Positions 49,307 to 60,725 of a DNA stretch of 64,000 bases are shown piece by piece. Source of the stretch: Dryococelus australis (lineage: Eukaryota; Arthropoda; Insecta; Phasmatodea; Phasmatidae). Where the stretch lies: contig CM057009.1 of assembly GCA_029891345.1 (NCBI GenBank), positions 89,885,416-89,949,415 of the forward strand, in the 5' to 3' direction. Made by a program: the position numbers and the translations under genes. Under the pieces are notes generated by a model. That model saw only the letters and a list, made by a program, of their open reading frames with translations. It was not told where the DNA came from and searched no databases. Each line of letters starts with the position of its first letter. The first letter of the stretch is position 1.

Positions 49307-49712
49307 CTCCACAATCACTCCAAAATTCTCCACAATAGCTCCGCATGCTCCACAATCAGGTCTATATGCTCCACGATCAGCTCCACGTGCTCAAAAATCA
49401 GCACAACATGCACAAAAATCGCCACCACTTGCACCAAAATCAACACCACACACACTGCAATCAGCACCACATACACCACAATCAGCACCACATACTCTGC
49501 AATCGTTCCACAATTCCTCCGCGATTTTCCCACACACTTCGCAATCAGCTCTGCACACTCTACAACCAGCACTGCACACACGGCAATCAGCACAGCATGT
49601 ACCACAAACAGCACTACATACACCGCAGTCCGCACCGCATGCACTGCAAACAGCACCGCATGCTCTTACTCATCTTATGTATATTATAAAACATGCAGAT
49701 GAAAATAGCTAA
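49293..49712 (+). repeat. 21-bp coding repeat tract, right arm
   Basis: About 18 imperfect 21-bp units (CCACAATCAGCACCACATAC) encode heptapeptides such as PQSAPHT, LQSAPHT and RQSAQHV in a frame of 139 residues. A second forward frame is also open through the tract and gives Asn/Gln/His-rich heptads (HNQHHIH). The length being a multiple of three is consistent with expansion inside a coding region. It mirrors 47919-48330. Confidence 0.7.
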
Positions 49713-49857
49713 CAGAATGATAGGGGCCCATACACATTACATGCCTCCCAAAAAAATCACAGTCCCATTACACGATTTCATTTCCCAAAATAACACAGTC
49801 CCATCGCTCAGGGTTGCAGATTTATAAGCAGCTGGGGTTATATCTGTAAGGCTTAGT

Positions 49858-50376
49858 TTGACAGTAGACGCTGTGAAAGATACGTTTCAGATTGTAAAAG
49901 TAATTAGAAATTATTATGGAGACAAAGTTTTTGCGTCCAGCAACAGTACCTGCTGCAGTCCTACCATCGACTTATTTGGGAATCACACCGCTTCTTCACG
50001 TATTACACCGAAAGCCCCAAAGAATTCTTCAGGCGTGACACCGTTAGCAACATCGATTTCTTCAAGCATGACACCAATAACACCATCGGCTTCTTCGGAT
50101 CAATACCGACATCCATGACTTCGTCAAGGCTTCGTTGCTGTTACTGTGACAAGATAGTTGCCTAAAGCCAAGGTGCAAGGAAGCATGAAAGGACTACTTA
50201 TTTGAAGGGACCGTCTTGTGCTATGCAATGATGTTTCAAGTGCAAACGCCTGTTCGAACGAGGCGATAAGCTCAAGAGACATAGCAAGGACTGTAAAGAT
50301 AGAAATCCTGCAGCTAAGAAACAACATCCTGTAGCAGCTGTTTACGAAAATTCATCAAATGAATTCTACCTAAAAT
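49858..50376 (+). pseudogene. Zinc-finger coding region, right arm of foldback
   Basis: Plus-strand frames read LTVDAVKDTFQIVKVIRNYY, a Thr/Ser/Pro-rich stretch with TPxAxSxSS-like repeats, then CCYCDK and KHERTTYLKGPSC, then CFKCKRLFERGDKLKRHSKDC (C2HC finger) and NPAAKKQHPV to the terminal EFYLK. Every block has its counterpart in the left arm (47305-47795, minus strand), so the two arms hold two copies of one ancestral coding region. This copy is also interrupted. A nuclear DNA-binding role is inferred only from the fingers. Confidence 0.55.
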
Positions 50377-50784
50377 AATCAGCATTCAAGTGTAATTAAA
50401 ATATAATCTACTTCCTGGACCACATCAAGCAAACGATAATAAATCAAATTACAAAATAAGTCGAAGATTGTCCCATAAAATGTGGTTAGTTGGAGTGTAC
50501 ATATGAGAAGTCTCGAACTTTAGATGAAGAAATAAGCGGGCGAGAATTTAAGACTGTGAAAGAAGCATTGCGCAATATTGATAGCATTCCAAAGGCTGTA
50601 AAGGTATTGAACGAAAATCTTTGTTGTGAAGAAGAATATATGTCCAAGGGTTCGGGTTGGACGGTTGCTAGTGTAGACTCTCTTGAACTATGTATAAGCA
50701 GATAATATTAACTACGTGAAAAAAGCACGTTTTTGGAAAGACACTTCGTGAATGGTAAAGAGCATTTAAGTATTCTGTTATTTA

Positions 50785-50850
50785 ATTATTGTAGTCTATA
50801 TATATATATGTGTGTGTATTTATATACATGTATTTATATATATGTGTGTG
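50785..50850. repeat. TA/TG microsatellite
   Basis: Alternating TATATA and TGTGTG runs with short AT interruptions, within the right arm of the foldback element. Confidence 0.8.
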
Positions 50851-51889
50851 TATTTTCAATGGAAAAAATGTTTTGTTTTTCGCTGGTGTTGTTGTATCAT
50901 GGCCTAGCATGCATACTTCCCTGATTTATAAAAATATATTAGCCTTAGTATTCATATCTGTCACTGCATGTCGGTACTGTAGGTGAGCATGGTAAAAAAA
51001 CTAAATGTAATGATGTGTCAAAATATGATGTAATGAAAGATAATACTAAATATTGGTTATGTGGGCCAATCACTGGATGTGCACAATCATTGATATGGTA
51101 AAAAATATATAGCCTATATACGGAAATTAAGCGAACAGGTTTAATGGAACAGACTTGGAGTTATGATGTTGAAGTGGTAGAAATTTGACTTTGTGTCTTG
51201 GAGGGAAGAAGGGCGAAGGTTGAGTCGGGTCTGGCCTGACCTTCATTAGTGCAGAATATGGCGAAGAGAGACCCTACGTAAATGTCTACATGACACTCCC
51301 TGATCTAATACACGAAATCGAAGTTGGTGGACGTGGCATGGCAGATCATGAGACAATGTTTGTTTCGGCAGTTCGCTGGATGAAATGGAATCCAAGATGG
51401 ATAGGGACAGGATGAATGCTAGAAACAAGATGGTAGGCGAGCAGAAGTGATAAATTAGGAAACAAGATAGGTGATAGAAACAAAATGCTGGCTGGTACCA
51501 ACGCTTCGTCCCCCTTCTCTTGACTCCAAATCCCGGACCATGTGTATTGATTTGGCATAGTTTGACTATAAAACATATAAAACCGCTGTTATACCCTTGA
51601 AAACAATCCCCTCATATCCTCCCAGTGGATCTTTATTGCAAATGGGGGTCGTACTTCGCAAATGGCGGATTGGTGCTTTTCGAGCGGAAGGGGGAAATTT
51701 TAAGTGAAACGATAATTTTATAGGGAACAAATGTAATTTCAAGGGCAAAATGGTCGAATTTGAGGGGAAAAGGAAAAATCTGATGGAAAAAGAGAAATTT
51801 TGTGAGAAAAACCGAAATTCCAAGATGGCGGCGGTCGGATCCTTTCGCCTGTCCCGGGTGTCATTATTCCCGAACGTACCAAATCCTAG

Positions 51890-54690
51890 TACTCACGTAA
51901 ATGCGTTCTTTCCCACAATGATTCTCATTCCTTGTAATATAATTCTGGAAACATCAAAGTTAATAAGTAGGCGCACTGATGGATCATGTGCTAACAATTG
52001 AATTTTTGTGCAATAGAGCATGTACCTACGTTATACGATGGGGCTGCAATTTATCAATCTTTCTAATATGTATAAACAGTCATATGAACAGCGCATGTCA
52101 TATGACTCTCGCATGTTTCTTGCATGCATGAAACTGAGCGATAGACAATGCAAGAAGACGTGCAAAACGGCCAGTCAGTCTCAACCGACAGAATTGGAGA
52201 AATACCAGTAATGAGGACAGCGAGAAGCAGTTTGTGAAGTGCACCTAACTGCACATTACTAGAAGCACAAGCTTTTTGTTTTTGCAGCCTGCCTGTGACT
52301 AGCGTACGCATATCTGCGATTCTAAGGAAGTTTGTGATTTATTGTAAACACCTTAACATTGCCACCTAGGTTTCTGTTCTGCCAGCAGAGAGCATTTTGT
52401 AATGCCGCTGGTTAGCAACATACTGTCTTAAGGTGGAGTACTAGTTATGAGATGTCAGCGATACCGACGAATGTCCGCATCTAGCTGCAAGTAGTTCAGC
52501 TGTCTGCCGGTAGGTAACAGCAGCGTCGAAGCAGCTATGCCGCCAGTTTGTCTGCAGGTGTTCGTACGCTCTGGACGTGAACATGGTTATGTTTTAGGGG
52601 AAGGGGAGTAGACTCGTCTACCTGCGGTTTCCTAGTTTTTTCAGACAGCTGAGGGCCCATTAGCGAGTGTGGTCAGATGACAGATAACAGGCCAGCATAG
52701 CAAGACTTCCAGTGACACTCTGCCTGCAGTGCAGTTCTCGCTGCTGCCACAAGTGATCCCCCCTCATCGACACCCCTCCTCCTCATTCTCTGTCACACCC
52801 AAACGAAACAGTACCTCCCAGGCATCACAAATTTCACGTTTTTTAATTGTAATACTATTAACTTAATTTAGAAGACACGGATCATATATTAACTAATTAA
52901 TAAATTCCCATCATCTCAAGTATTCGAACTTCAACGCATTACCTTCGCCTTATCTTCTTGTCTCACGCAACCAGACATCACGGTTTAGAGTCAAGCAATA
53001 TTATTATTAACTTCTTTTGGCTCATTAAAATTCGCAGATTAATTTTCCACCTGATTCTGGCCCCCTCCAGGGTCCAGTGATAGCGTAAAAGCCCTGCTAT
53101 ATTCCCAATTCCGGTCATGATAATAATTTGCAAAACCAGGTGGTGCTTTCTACTCCCCGCCAACGAAGGGGCTCGGAGGTGAATACTGAGAACTAAGCTC
53201 GTCGAGGCAACTTGGCGAGCTACTTGTTGCTGTTCCTGCACACCGTAACTACTGTTGTATGTATGATGCGGGCGGGGAGGGAAACTTCGCTTAGCCTGCG
53301 GCGAGTACGAGTGGCACGAACGCTGGGTGGACAAGCGCCTGTACCACACCCGCTCTCAGCTTCGGCAGTGATAGAAAAGGCGGCGGCCGAGCGATACGGA
53401 CTCGTCCTCAGTGTTCGTTGCCGGCCGATTCTAAAAGGACAATGAACACTCTAGAAAAGGGATTAAGGATTACTGCCATGTCGATTTAATTGAACTTTTC
53501 AACTACATACTGAAAATGTAGTTAGTTATTTAGCATATAATAACTGACGAATAAAGTAATTCCTGGTATTTTTTTATTCCTGTTCTAAATCATACAGTTA
53601 CGTACAGAGTTCTTCTATAACAGTCGATAACGGTTCGGGATTTTTTAACCTCGGCGTCGGGGTTTGTGCCGCTTTACGATTTTGCGAGCTTTATGGACTT
53701 TCGAACAATGGCTTAGCGAGTTTTGAGGATTTTGCTGCCGTGTTTAACCATGTTGTTCGTTGTTTGCGACGTTTGTTGTATTCGAAATTTGAATTTTTGC
53801 TTGCTGCACGGGTTAAACCCAAGGCAAACCTTCGCAGGATTTATGTGGAGGAGAAGAAGTTACATACAGTACTGTGAAATACATTATAAATTGTTAGGCT
53901 ACGATACACTAACGTAACTACTACAGAATATTTCTTAATCGCGAAGGCAACATATAAGCTAATAATATTTAATAATCAGTTGTATTATTTACCCACACAC
54001 TATTGTATTCCGAAATAATATTTGTTCATAATTTAAGAGACTTTCTAATCGCTGTTATGAATGTAATTAAGTATAGGTACGTATGGCCAGATTTGACTTG
54101 GTGGCATTTGAACAGTACAGTTGGTAATTCCTTGTTTATTTAAATTACTTTAAAGTAGAGTGTCTAATTTCCCATTAATTATCGGATGAATTGTAATTAA
54201 TTGCGATTATTTGGAGAACTCTAAATATGTATCTACTTGCCACGTGTATGACACTATACAAATTCTTACCATTACACACTGTCGATGCTGAGTAATTTAC
54301 TAACATTTTCGTCACAAATATCTGCAAATCATTGAATTTATTACCATTGAGACTGATTTCCATAATCGTGCTGTCAATAAACGAGTAGTATGAAACTAAT
54401 GAACTATAAAAATCCATAGAGTGCTTTCTGTATAGAAAGGAAATCATTTATTCGAGGTGTTTGGTTTTCAGAAATACAATATAGGTTTAGTTCAAAGAGA
54501 GAATTACATATACATACACGTTTCCTGTTATTAGAATGTTTCTTTTTATGTTTTGTTAATGGTAATCCTAGATTATTTATAGCAAATGCACATTCTTTGA
54601 GCATGTTTTGTAGTAAATAAATCTAGCTTCATACCAAAGGAAAAGGTCTAGCGATGTTAAAAGCTATAGTTGTGTATGGATTTGTATGTA
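51890..54690. other. Unassigned DNA with CpG-rich patch
   Basis: No recognised gene. At 53200-53450 the sequence is CpG-rich and open on the plus strand for 77 codons, with a partly overlapping minus-strand frame; neither is recognised. It could be a promoter or exon, undecided. Confidence 0.3.
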
Positions 54691-54863
54691 TAGGCTGTTC
54701 ACGGGAATGTGAGCACTTTTGAGGCCCTAGTTAATGTTTCCTTTCAGCCATATTTAATTATTTGAACAACTTTTTAAATAAGTATTTTCCACAGCACTCG
54801 GAAGTTAATGTCGAAGGCTAAAATAAGATATTTAATGACTATTATTCCAAATGAGAGGGCTTT
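54691..54863. mobile_element. M1-type MITE, short form, right end lost
   Basis: It starts TAGGCTGTTCACGGGAATGT after TA and follows the 240-bp form through CTATTATTCCAAATGAGAGG. The right terminal repeat is replaced by a TA microsatellite that begins where the sequence CTTT of the element ends. Confidence 0.7.
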
Positions 54864-54879
54864 ATATATATATATATAT

Positions 54880-54910
<31 letters not shown>
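54863..54910. repeat. (TA)n microsatellite
   Basis: About 23 TA units with one CTT interruption, grown at the truncated end of the M1 MITE. Confidence 0.95.
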
Positions 54911-54913
<3 letters not shown>

Positions 54914-57124
54914 GCAAGCTCTAATCACTAATTTTTCTGTTTATGTAAAGTAATCGCTGTATTTCCTTGCTTGTATGATAGACATAATAAAAAATATCTG
55001 GAAATCTTCCTATGCAATGAAAAACGTGTGCAAATGAAACAATATACACACATGCATACTCATTTTATATGATCTCTGGTCACATAATTTACGTATACAC
55101 TTTGTCAGAATGCGTATATCACATTCAAGAGTAAAAAAATTCTGCAAAACTTTTTGCACAGTTGGCGATGGTTTACTCAAATTCTCATCTTTTCATTTAC
55201 CATATACGCAGTATTGTATGTTAATAACCAAATTTAATTAAATGGCTTTAATTAATTTAAAATTATCCTCTATTTTTATTAATGTAACTCGCTAATGACA
55301 AGTAGCTCTAATAATACAAACTACGAGAGCTAGTACAATCTGTAATTTTCACGACAGCACATCAAGTAACAAAGAAACGAACACAGAATTCCTGTAACTG
55401 TGCTGTCAGAGTTTCATCATGGATTAGAACTTATACTGATAATTATTTTTACAATGGAAAAATGCTATGAATTCATGCCCGTGCATTCAAATGTTTACTG
55501 ATCTATAGTTTACAGCAGACATGAAAGACCACTGCGTACATTTGAAATAAATATGTATACAATGAAAAATTAAACACTATTAAACACAGACCATAATATA
55601 TCAGCATGCAAAGAATAGCCCAGCTGGCATGATCAAGCAATTAAATGGTGCAAAATCGACATGGATAGTTTTGACCAGGGAAGGGGTACAAACCAATATA
55701 CGATACCAATAGGTACATCCACATATTCGCGGAAGTTTCAGTCAAGGAAATTTCACTACTATTGAGGCCCTAGTGAAAACTGAAAAAAAAAACTCTGTTT
55801 GCGTTTCAAGGCTACAGCCTACAAGTCGGAACAATGGGGAAAATGGTGATTTTATTGGCAGTTGTTAAACCGCGGATTCGCACGCTCGGAATTAAAAATT
55901 TCCATTGGAACAGTGTAGTGCAGTATAAAATAAAACGAAGTCTTTGTCCACCACTTCGCCCGCACTTTACTTTTGCGAAGAGAATTTCCGCCATATGTAT
56001 TTCAAAACTTTTATAGCTCTGAACAACGTTCCACACTGGACGGTTTTATCGGTTCCATGTCTTGGGTACCTGCCCGCAAACAAGAGATGTTTAGGAACAG
56101 AGTAACCAAATTCTGATTGGATAAGTCACCTTCCGCGAAATATTCTCTCAAGGACACGTGGCCAGTAACCAAAGGGAACTTCGGTGTATACGTAGCTCAT
56201 CTAAACCAAGGCTGCCAGGAACTCTTTGCGGAAATCAGGTATCTATAGATGTTGGCATTTGGAAGATAGAAAATAAATTTGTTGCCCGCGACTTTGCCCA
56301 CTCGGAATTTGGATTTATCGTTGAATCAGGTAGATTGAAATTAAATACAACTTTTACCCAAAACCAAGACCGACAGGTAATTGTTTTTGTTGTTTTTGAC
56401 ATTACGTACAATTAATTCATTAAATGAAGTAAAAAATTAAAAATGGAAATAAATAAATGAAAATAAATTAACAAAAATAAATCAACTTATTAATGAAAAT
56501 AAATAAAAATAAACATAAATAAATAAACAATGACTTCGCTCGTCGGAATAACTGTGATTACCACGTCAAGTTATATACAGCAACCTGGTATTAACCAAAA
56601 AACATAGTGGTCTAACTCACACTGATGTGCTCATTTCTGACTTCACATGATTGTTTACACTTTGCCATTAATCCAATAACATAACGAAACAGCAATGTTA
56701 CAATAAGCTAATACAACAAAGACACGTGCATAAAAATACGTGCTGGGAAGCAAAACTTCTTATAAAAAATTAAATTTTTTCTTCTCGCCTTCCTTTTGAT
56801 ATATGATGTTAAAGTATCGGTTTAAGAAATGCCACACTCACAGCGATTTCGGAAAATCCGCCCAGTAGCTTTTACTTGATGCCAAAAAATACAGAAAACA
56901 ATTGAGGTTATTTTGCTCAATTTTTAATGAATATGATAGATATTTGCATAAAATCATTTATATTTAATAAAATATTTGTGACCAAATCCTCAATCATCAT
57001 GTTTTATCTACAAAGCTATTGTGTTACTAAACAACACTCTATACTCACATATACGTACGTATATTTATTTGAACACATGAGTTACTGTTGGAATCACATA
57101 TTATTAAGGATGGGTATAAATTAA
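54911..57124. other. Unassigned AT-rich DNA
   Basis: No recognised gene. Near 55620-55690 a tRNA-like arrangement (CAGCTGGCATGATCAAGC, AGTTTTGACCAGGG) is too degenerate to call. 55834-56016 and 56158-56415 are open on the plus strand but unrecognised. At 56430-56530 the sequence is almost pure AAATAAA repeats. Confidence 0.35.
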
Positions 57125-57312
57125 TCATGCGCCAGCCAGCCGGAGCCCTTATTACATTTTCTATGTGATGAACCTGTGTTAATTTTTAGTCACTTTGACA
57201 GATGAAGATAAATACCACACGCAACAGCATCAAAGGCAAGGTTTATTTTATTGAACTAACTGGTATGATTTTGAAATATTGCACCAATAGTTAAGAGCCA
57301 TCCGTGACTTTT
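57125..57312 (+). repeat. 188-bp direct repeat, left copy
   Basis: Starts TCATGCGCCAGCCAGCCGGA and ends GAGCCATCCGTGACTTTT. It differs from the copy at 58265-58452 at about four of 188 positions, so the duplication is recent compared with most repeats here. The two lie 1140 bases apart in the same orientation. They could be terminal direct repeats of a small element or the remains of a tandem duplication. No TG...CA ends and no clear target duplication were seen, which weighs against an LTR-type reading. Confidence 0.9.
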
Positions 57313-57592
57313 TGTTCTATCGAATAATCTGCTGTATCTCCAAACATGAGAATTTATTCCATTTAACTAAGCGAAACATTTAAACATAACTTGTTGAGTA
57401 TAATAATTAGCTATCTTCCCAGCGCCATTTTCAAACGCATTTATGGATACATACACAACTATTATACATGCACATTCGTGTAATTAGTTTCGTTAACCGT
57501 CAAAATTACTGTTGTCATTAAGACTCGCGATGGCTCGTTTCACGGTGGTGAGGAAGGCCCATGTCAAGGGGGGTTAGGGGTTTAGGAAGAAA

Positions 57593-58009
57593 ATGGCCAA
57601 GCCTCGCCGCCGTGCTACATTCCGTACAAAACACATTGCCCTCGTTCCTCGCAGTAGTGACGGACTGCAAACAATGGCGAGTATCACGCGGCCCAAGAGG
57701 AATAAATATTTGTTTGTTCTTATTAACAAAGCTACAGAGAGTGCTGCAAAGTACACGCGAGTAGTAACGCTTCTGTCGAGAGAATTTGCAAATAAAGCAG
57801 AGATAAACCTGGCGAGCATCAAACAGCTCCAGGAAAGCGAAGGCAAGGACACGATGCTTACACTGTTCACCGTATCTCCTATTAAGGGTTCCTGGAAAGG
57901 GCGGACTCTAAGGCGAACTTTTGCTCACGCCTCAATAGCTGCGTCACCTATACTCACAAGGCGCTCAACTTGCATGCTGTCTCTCTGCCGGCGACTCGCC
58001 TACACATGA
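57593..58009 (+). CDS. Unrecognised 138-residue reading frame between direct repeats
   Basis: The frame begins with ATG (MAKPRRRATFRTKHIALVPR) in a GC-richer patch between the 188-bp repeats. The peptide is strongly basic at its N-terminus, with a middle part EINLASIKQLQESEGKDTM and a Ser/Arg-rich end. It has no signal peptide, membrane segment or domain that I recognise. GC-rich DNA makes chance frames of this size likely, and the antisense strand is also open for 98 codons. Its position inside a recently duplicated unit is the only reason to list it. Confidence 0.15.
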   Translation: MAKPRRRATFRTKHIALVPRSSDGLQTMASITRPKRNKYLFVLINKATESAAKYTRVVTLLSREFANKAEINLASIKQLQESEGKDTMLTLFTVSPIKGSWKGRTLRRTFAHASIAASPILTRRSTCMLSLCRRLAYT

Positions 58010-58264
58010 CTTTCAGTAGTGAACCTATTTATTTTAAAGGCACACTAATAAGAAAGAAGTACGGTATGTTTCTCAAGAAAACTTTTAAAATTTCGTAAAA
58101 AAATTAAGTGGCTGAAACTGTTTCTAAAAGCACCCGTTTGAACCATTCTTACATCAAAAAATAATTCTTGGAGTTTGAATGAAAACATGGTGTTTGGACG
58201 CCATTAACAGAATAGCCAACTGTTTTGAAATCACGTATTTTGTACTAAACCCTTGTAATACACT

Positions 58265-58452
58265 TCATGCGCCAGCCAGTCGGAGCCCTTATTACATTTT
58301 CTATGTGATGAACCTGTGTTAATTATTAGTCACTTTGACACATGAAGATAAATACCACACGCAACAGCATCAAAGGCAAGGTTTATTTTATTGAATTAAC
58401 TGGTATGATTTTGAAATATTGCACCAATAGTTAAGAGCCATCCGTGACTTTT
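58265..58452 (+). repeat. 188-bp direct repeat, right copy
   Basis: Partner of 57125-57312. It ends directly next to a transposase fragment on the same strand, so this repeat junction marks the breakpoint at which the transposase lost its N-terminal half. Confidence 0.9.
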
Positions 58453-58479
58453 CAGTAATATGCAAGTATTATTCTCAAT

Positions 58480-59041
58480 CAAACAAACCATTCAAAAGAT
58501 TTTGTTTAAAAATTGTGAATTTGGCGAAACAATGAGAAAAGCTACTCTCATTGAATTGCTTGAAAACATCGACCAAGAGAGAAAATATTCGCTGTTGACA
58601 GGGTATTCCAGCAACATGGCCATACTGTACCTAGATTGCCCACTTATGTGCTATTTCAATGCCATAGAACTAACCTAGGCTAAGATTAAATGTCATATCA
58701 GAACTCACAACACGACTGGCGATAGATCACTGCAAGTCTTACAGATGCTAACAACAGAAGCCGCAGAAGCTGTAACAAAGGAAGACTGGGTGGGATATCG
58801 CAGACACGCTGAAGGAATTGAAGAAGAGTACTGGAAGAACGACTGCCTCATGGAGTTAGCAGTAGATGAATTCTCAATCAAACTGGAATGTGACGGTGAC
58901 GACACTGATGATGAGAGAGCAAAAAATGTTCACACCATGACAACTGCAGTGAGCAAGAAATTTTTAGTTAATGTGATAGGACATCTCTTGCTTAACTCAG
59001 CCATTGTAAATATTGAAATTAGATTGATCATATCTTACTGA
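58480..59041 (+). pseudogene. Tc1/IS630-like DDE transposase, C-terminal fragment
   Basis: The frame reads MRKATLIELLE, then FNAIELT-stop-AKIKCHIRTHNTTGD, VLQMLTTEAAEAVTKEDW and AEGIEEEYWKNDCLMELAVD. This matches the C-terminal third of a transposase family very common in arthropod genomes: (D)LNxIE-x-x-WAxxK with the third catalytic acidic residue, the helical EAxxxVTxEDW segment, the IEExYWxxDxxM segment and an acidic tail. The TAG at 58676-58678 sits where the family has Trp, and the Asp of the DLN motif has become Tyr (YFN). Everything upstream of the third catalytic motif is missing. The copy is dead. The same family occurs on the minus strand at 62560-63953. Confidence 0.7.
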
Positions 59042-59906
59042 TACTTGTATTCTACAGTGTCATAAATTTGTTTTGCTTAGTCACTTTTTAATTAGTGAGC
59101 TAGGAATAGTTTTACTTTTCCCTAAGCTTCCTCGACAACAGTTAATAAACATTGTTATCAATGCTATGTTGACACATATTCGTAGTATTTGTTATCAGTT
59201 TGTAAAATTGCTATCCACTTGTATTTGTACTTATATTATTACATACATTTTTTTAAATTTTTACTTAGAAAATTACATAAATATTTTTTTGCCGAAGCAA
59301 CTGGAATCATGAATGTTACATGAAGTCGTGTGACAAATTAATAGTTCTAATTCTGAATACTTGTAAATAAGTAAATTTAAGCTGAACATTTCAGTATATT
59401 TTCCCTTATTTTGACTTTTTGTTCCCCACACCATAATTTTGGCATCACTGGTTATTCTCATAATAACTGTGTACCGTAACATTATACGCTCACGTCTTGT
59501 TCAGTAATAATTGGTTACAACTGAATACTTGTAGCTCAGTATTTTTCATTAGTTATGTTTATTTGTCACATCATAATCTTGGGTCGTTTATTGTTAAGTA
59601 TTATTATCATATACTAAACATATACTATCAAACTGTGATCAATTGCTAATTACTTTGGAGGGTGTAAAATTATTATGTCACTGCAATTTTTAAATTTTGT
59701 GTTTTGGAGCGTAATAATTTCTTTGTTTTTATTCGTAGTCCTTTGTCTATTCAATCTATGGTGAATAATTTTTATGATTGCTATTAAAACACTTGTAAAT
59801 TAGTGTTCTGAACTATTCATGTTATTAAATTATTTTCATTGGTTTGATTTCTGGAGCTGCTTCTGGAAAAACAATATTAGTTCACAAATGTTATCACAGC
59901 ATGTCG
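59042..59906. other. Unassigned AT-rich DNA
   Basis: No feature recognised; very AT-rich with short frames only. Confidence 0.45.
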
Positions 59907-60160
59907 AGGGCCGCGGATGAGGTAGTGCCAGAGCCTTCGCCTGCCACCACTAAGATCCGGGTTCTGTTCCTGGCTATGTAAACCGGGATTTTTGCATGTG
60001 GCAATCGTGCTTGGTGGGTTATCTCGGGGGTCTCCCGTTTCCCTCAACATTGCGTTCAGGTGCTGCCCCATGTCCGTCTCGATTCTCCCACACCACATTG
60101 GCTCTGAAGATCTCTTATGCTAAGACTCGTCCAAACATATCAATCAATCAATTAATCATT
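59907..60160 (+). repeat. tRNA-derived SINE, family A, copy 3
   Basis: It begins AGGGCCGCGGATGAGGTAGT, has a B box GGTTCTGTTCC (59960-59970), shares GGGATTTTTGCATGTGGCAA and TTATCTCGGGGGTCTCCCGT with the other family A copies, then TTGGCTCTGAAGATCTCTTA in the 3' part. It finishes in a CAAT repeat tail (ATCAATCAATCAATTAATC). Confidence 0.75.
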
Positions 60161-60315
60161 GTATGTCATAATAATTTATAGTCAGACAGTTCACATTACC
60201 AATTAGCTTGTACATATATTTAAGATAGAATTACGGCGGTTTTCGTGTTTGTGTACTGAAATGTATGCATATTTACTGTACTTCGGTGGTATAAAAGGCA
60301 AACATTTACTTAACC

Positions 60316-60725
60316 GTGCCAGTAAAAAATCAAGACAAAATAAACAAATTACATACAATTGCTATTTTTGGACATTTATATAGAATATATGGCAACAGGT
60401 TAACCAAACGGATGTTCAAATATCTTTGGAACAAGAAATCAACAACAACCTTGATTCAGGAAGTTAAGAAAGATTTGGAAATAAACAATACAAGTGAAGA
60501 AGACGCAACAGAGAGAGAAGTTTTTGAGAAAAAAGCGTTAAAAATGGAAGGATTCCAATGCAGGAAGGAAAAGAAAACAAGCTCGAAATGGTCCGAGGAG
60601 AAGAACAGGATACGTAGTGAGAAGATGAAGGACTACTGGAGGAAGAAGAAAGAACAACAAAGGATGAAGTATTGAAACTGGCTCGTGGTCCCTAGAATAT
60701 ACTAACGGAAAAAGAAGAAGAAATC
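60316..60725 (+). pseudogene. LINE C-terminal fragment and 3' tail
   Basis: A 119-residue frame reads HTIAIFGHLYRIYGNRLTKR, MFKYLWNKKSTTTLIQEVKK and DLEINN, and closes with EEKNRIRSEKMKDYWRKKKE. A GHLxRxxxxRLTKRxFxYLWxxK block, a VKxDLxxxxI block and a basic coiled tail SExMKxYWxxKK are the known C-terminal end of reverse-transcriptase proteins of many insect non-LTR elements. The stop at 60673 is followed by about 50 bases ending in GAAAAAGAAGAAGAAA, a plausible 3' simple-repeat tail. The 5' end is truncated with no reverse-transcriptase core; 5' truncation is usual for LINE copies. The frame itself is uninterrupted, which suggests moderate age. The clade is unclear. Confidence 0.65.

Larger units (their letters stand above)
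45517..51889. mobile_element. Giant foldback transposon, family F, long member
   Basis: A 6.37-kb imperfect palindrome. The left end GTAGGGTTTGGTAGGTTA matches in 16 of 18 bases the end of the compact foldback at 26879; the right end is CGTACCAAATCCTAG followed by TA. Left arm about 45517-48330, right arm about 49266-51889, spacer about 930 bases. From outside inwards the arms mirror each other: end motif and (TTTCCCTCAAAATT)-type subrepeats; a C/T-rich block with CCATCTTGTTTCC units (45890-46020 against 51360-51500); a block with TACCGACATGCAGTGACAGA (46707 against about 50970); a zinc-finger coding region (47305-47795 against 49858-50376); and a tract coding for seven-residue repeats. The arms are diverged and decayed, so this is an old copy. 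I cannot assign it to a named superfamily. Confidence 0.75.

Noticed and set aside
52978-53445. Coding exon in CpG-rich DNA
   Set aside because: Frames are open on both strands, as expected of GC-rich sequence, and none shows a known motif or convincing splice sites.
55620-55690. tRNA-derived SINE head
   Set aside because: The B-box candidate AGTTTTGACC is too far from GGTTCGANTCC and no second copy was seen.
57125-58452. LTR-type element with 188-bp terminal repeats
   Set aside because: No TG...CA ends, no primer-binding-like site after the left repeat and no clear target duplication. Left as an unclassified direct-repeat unit.
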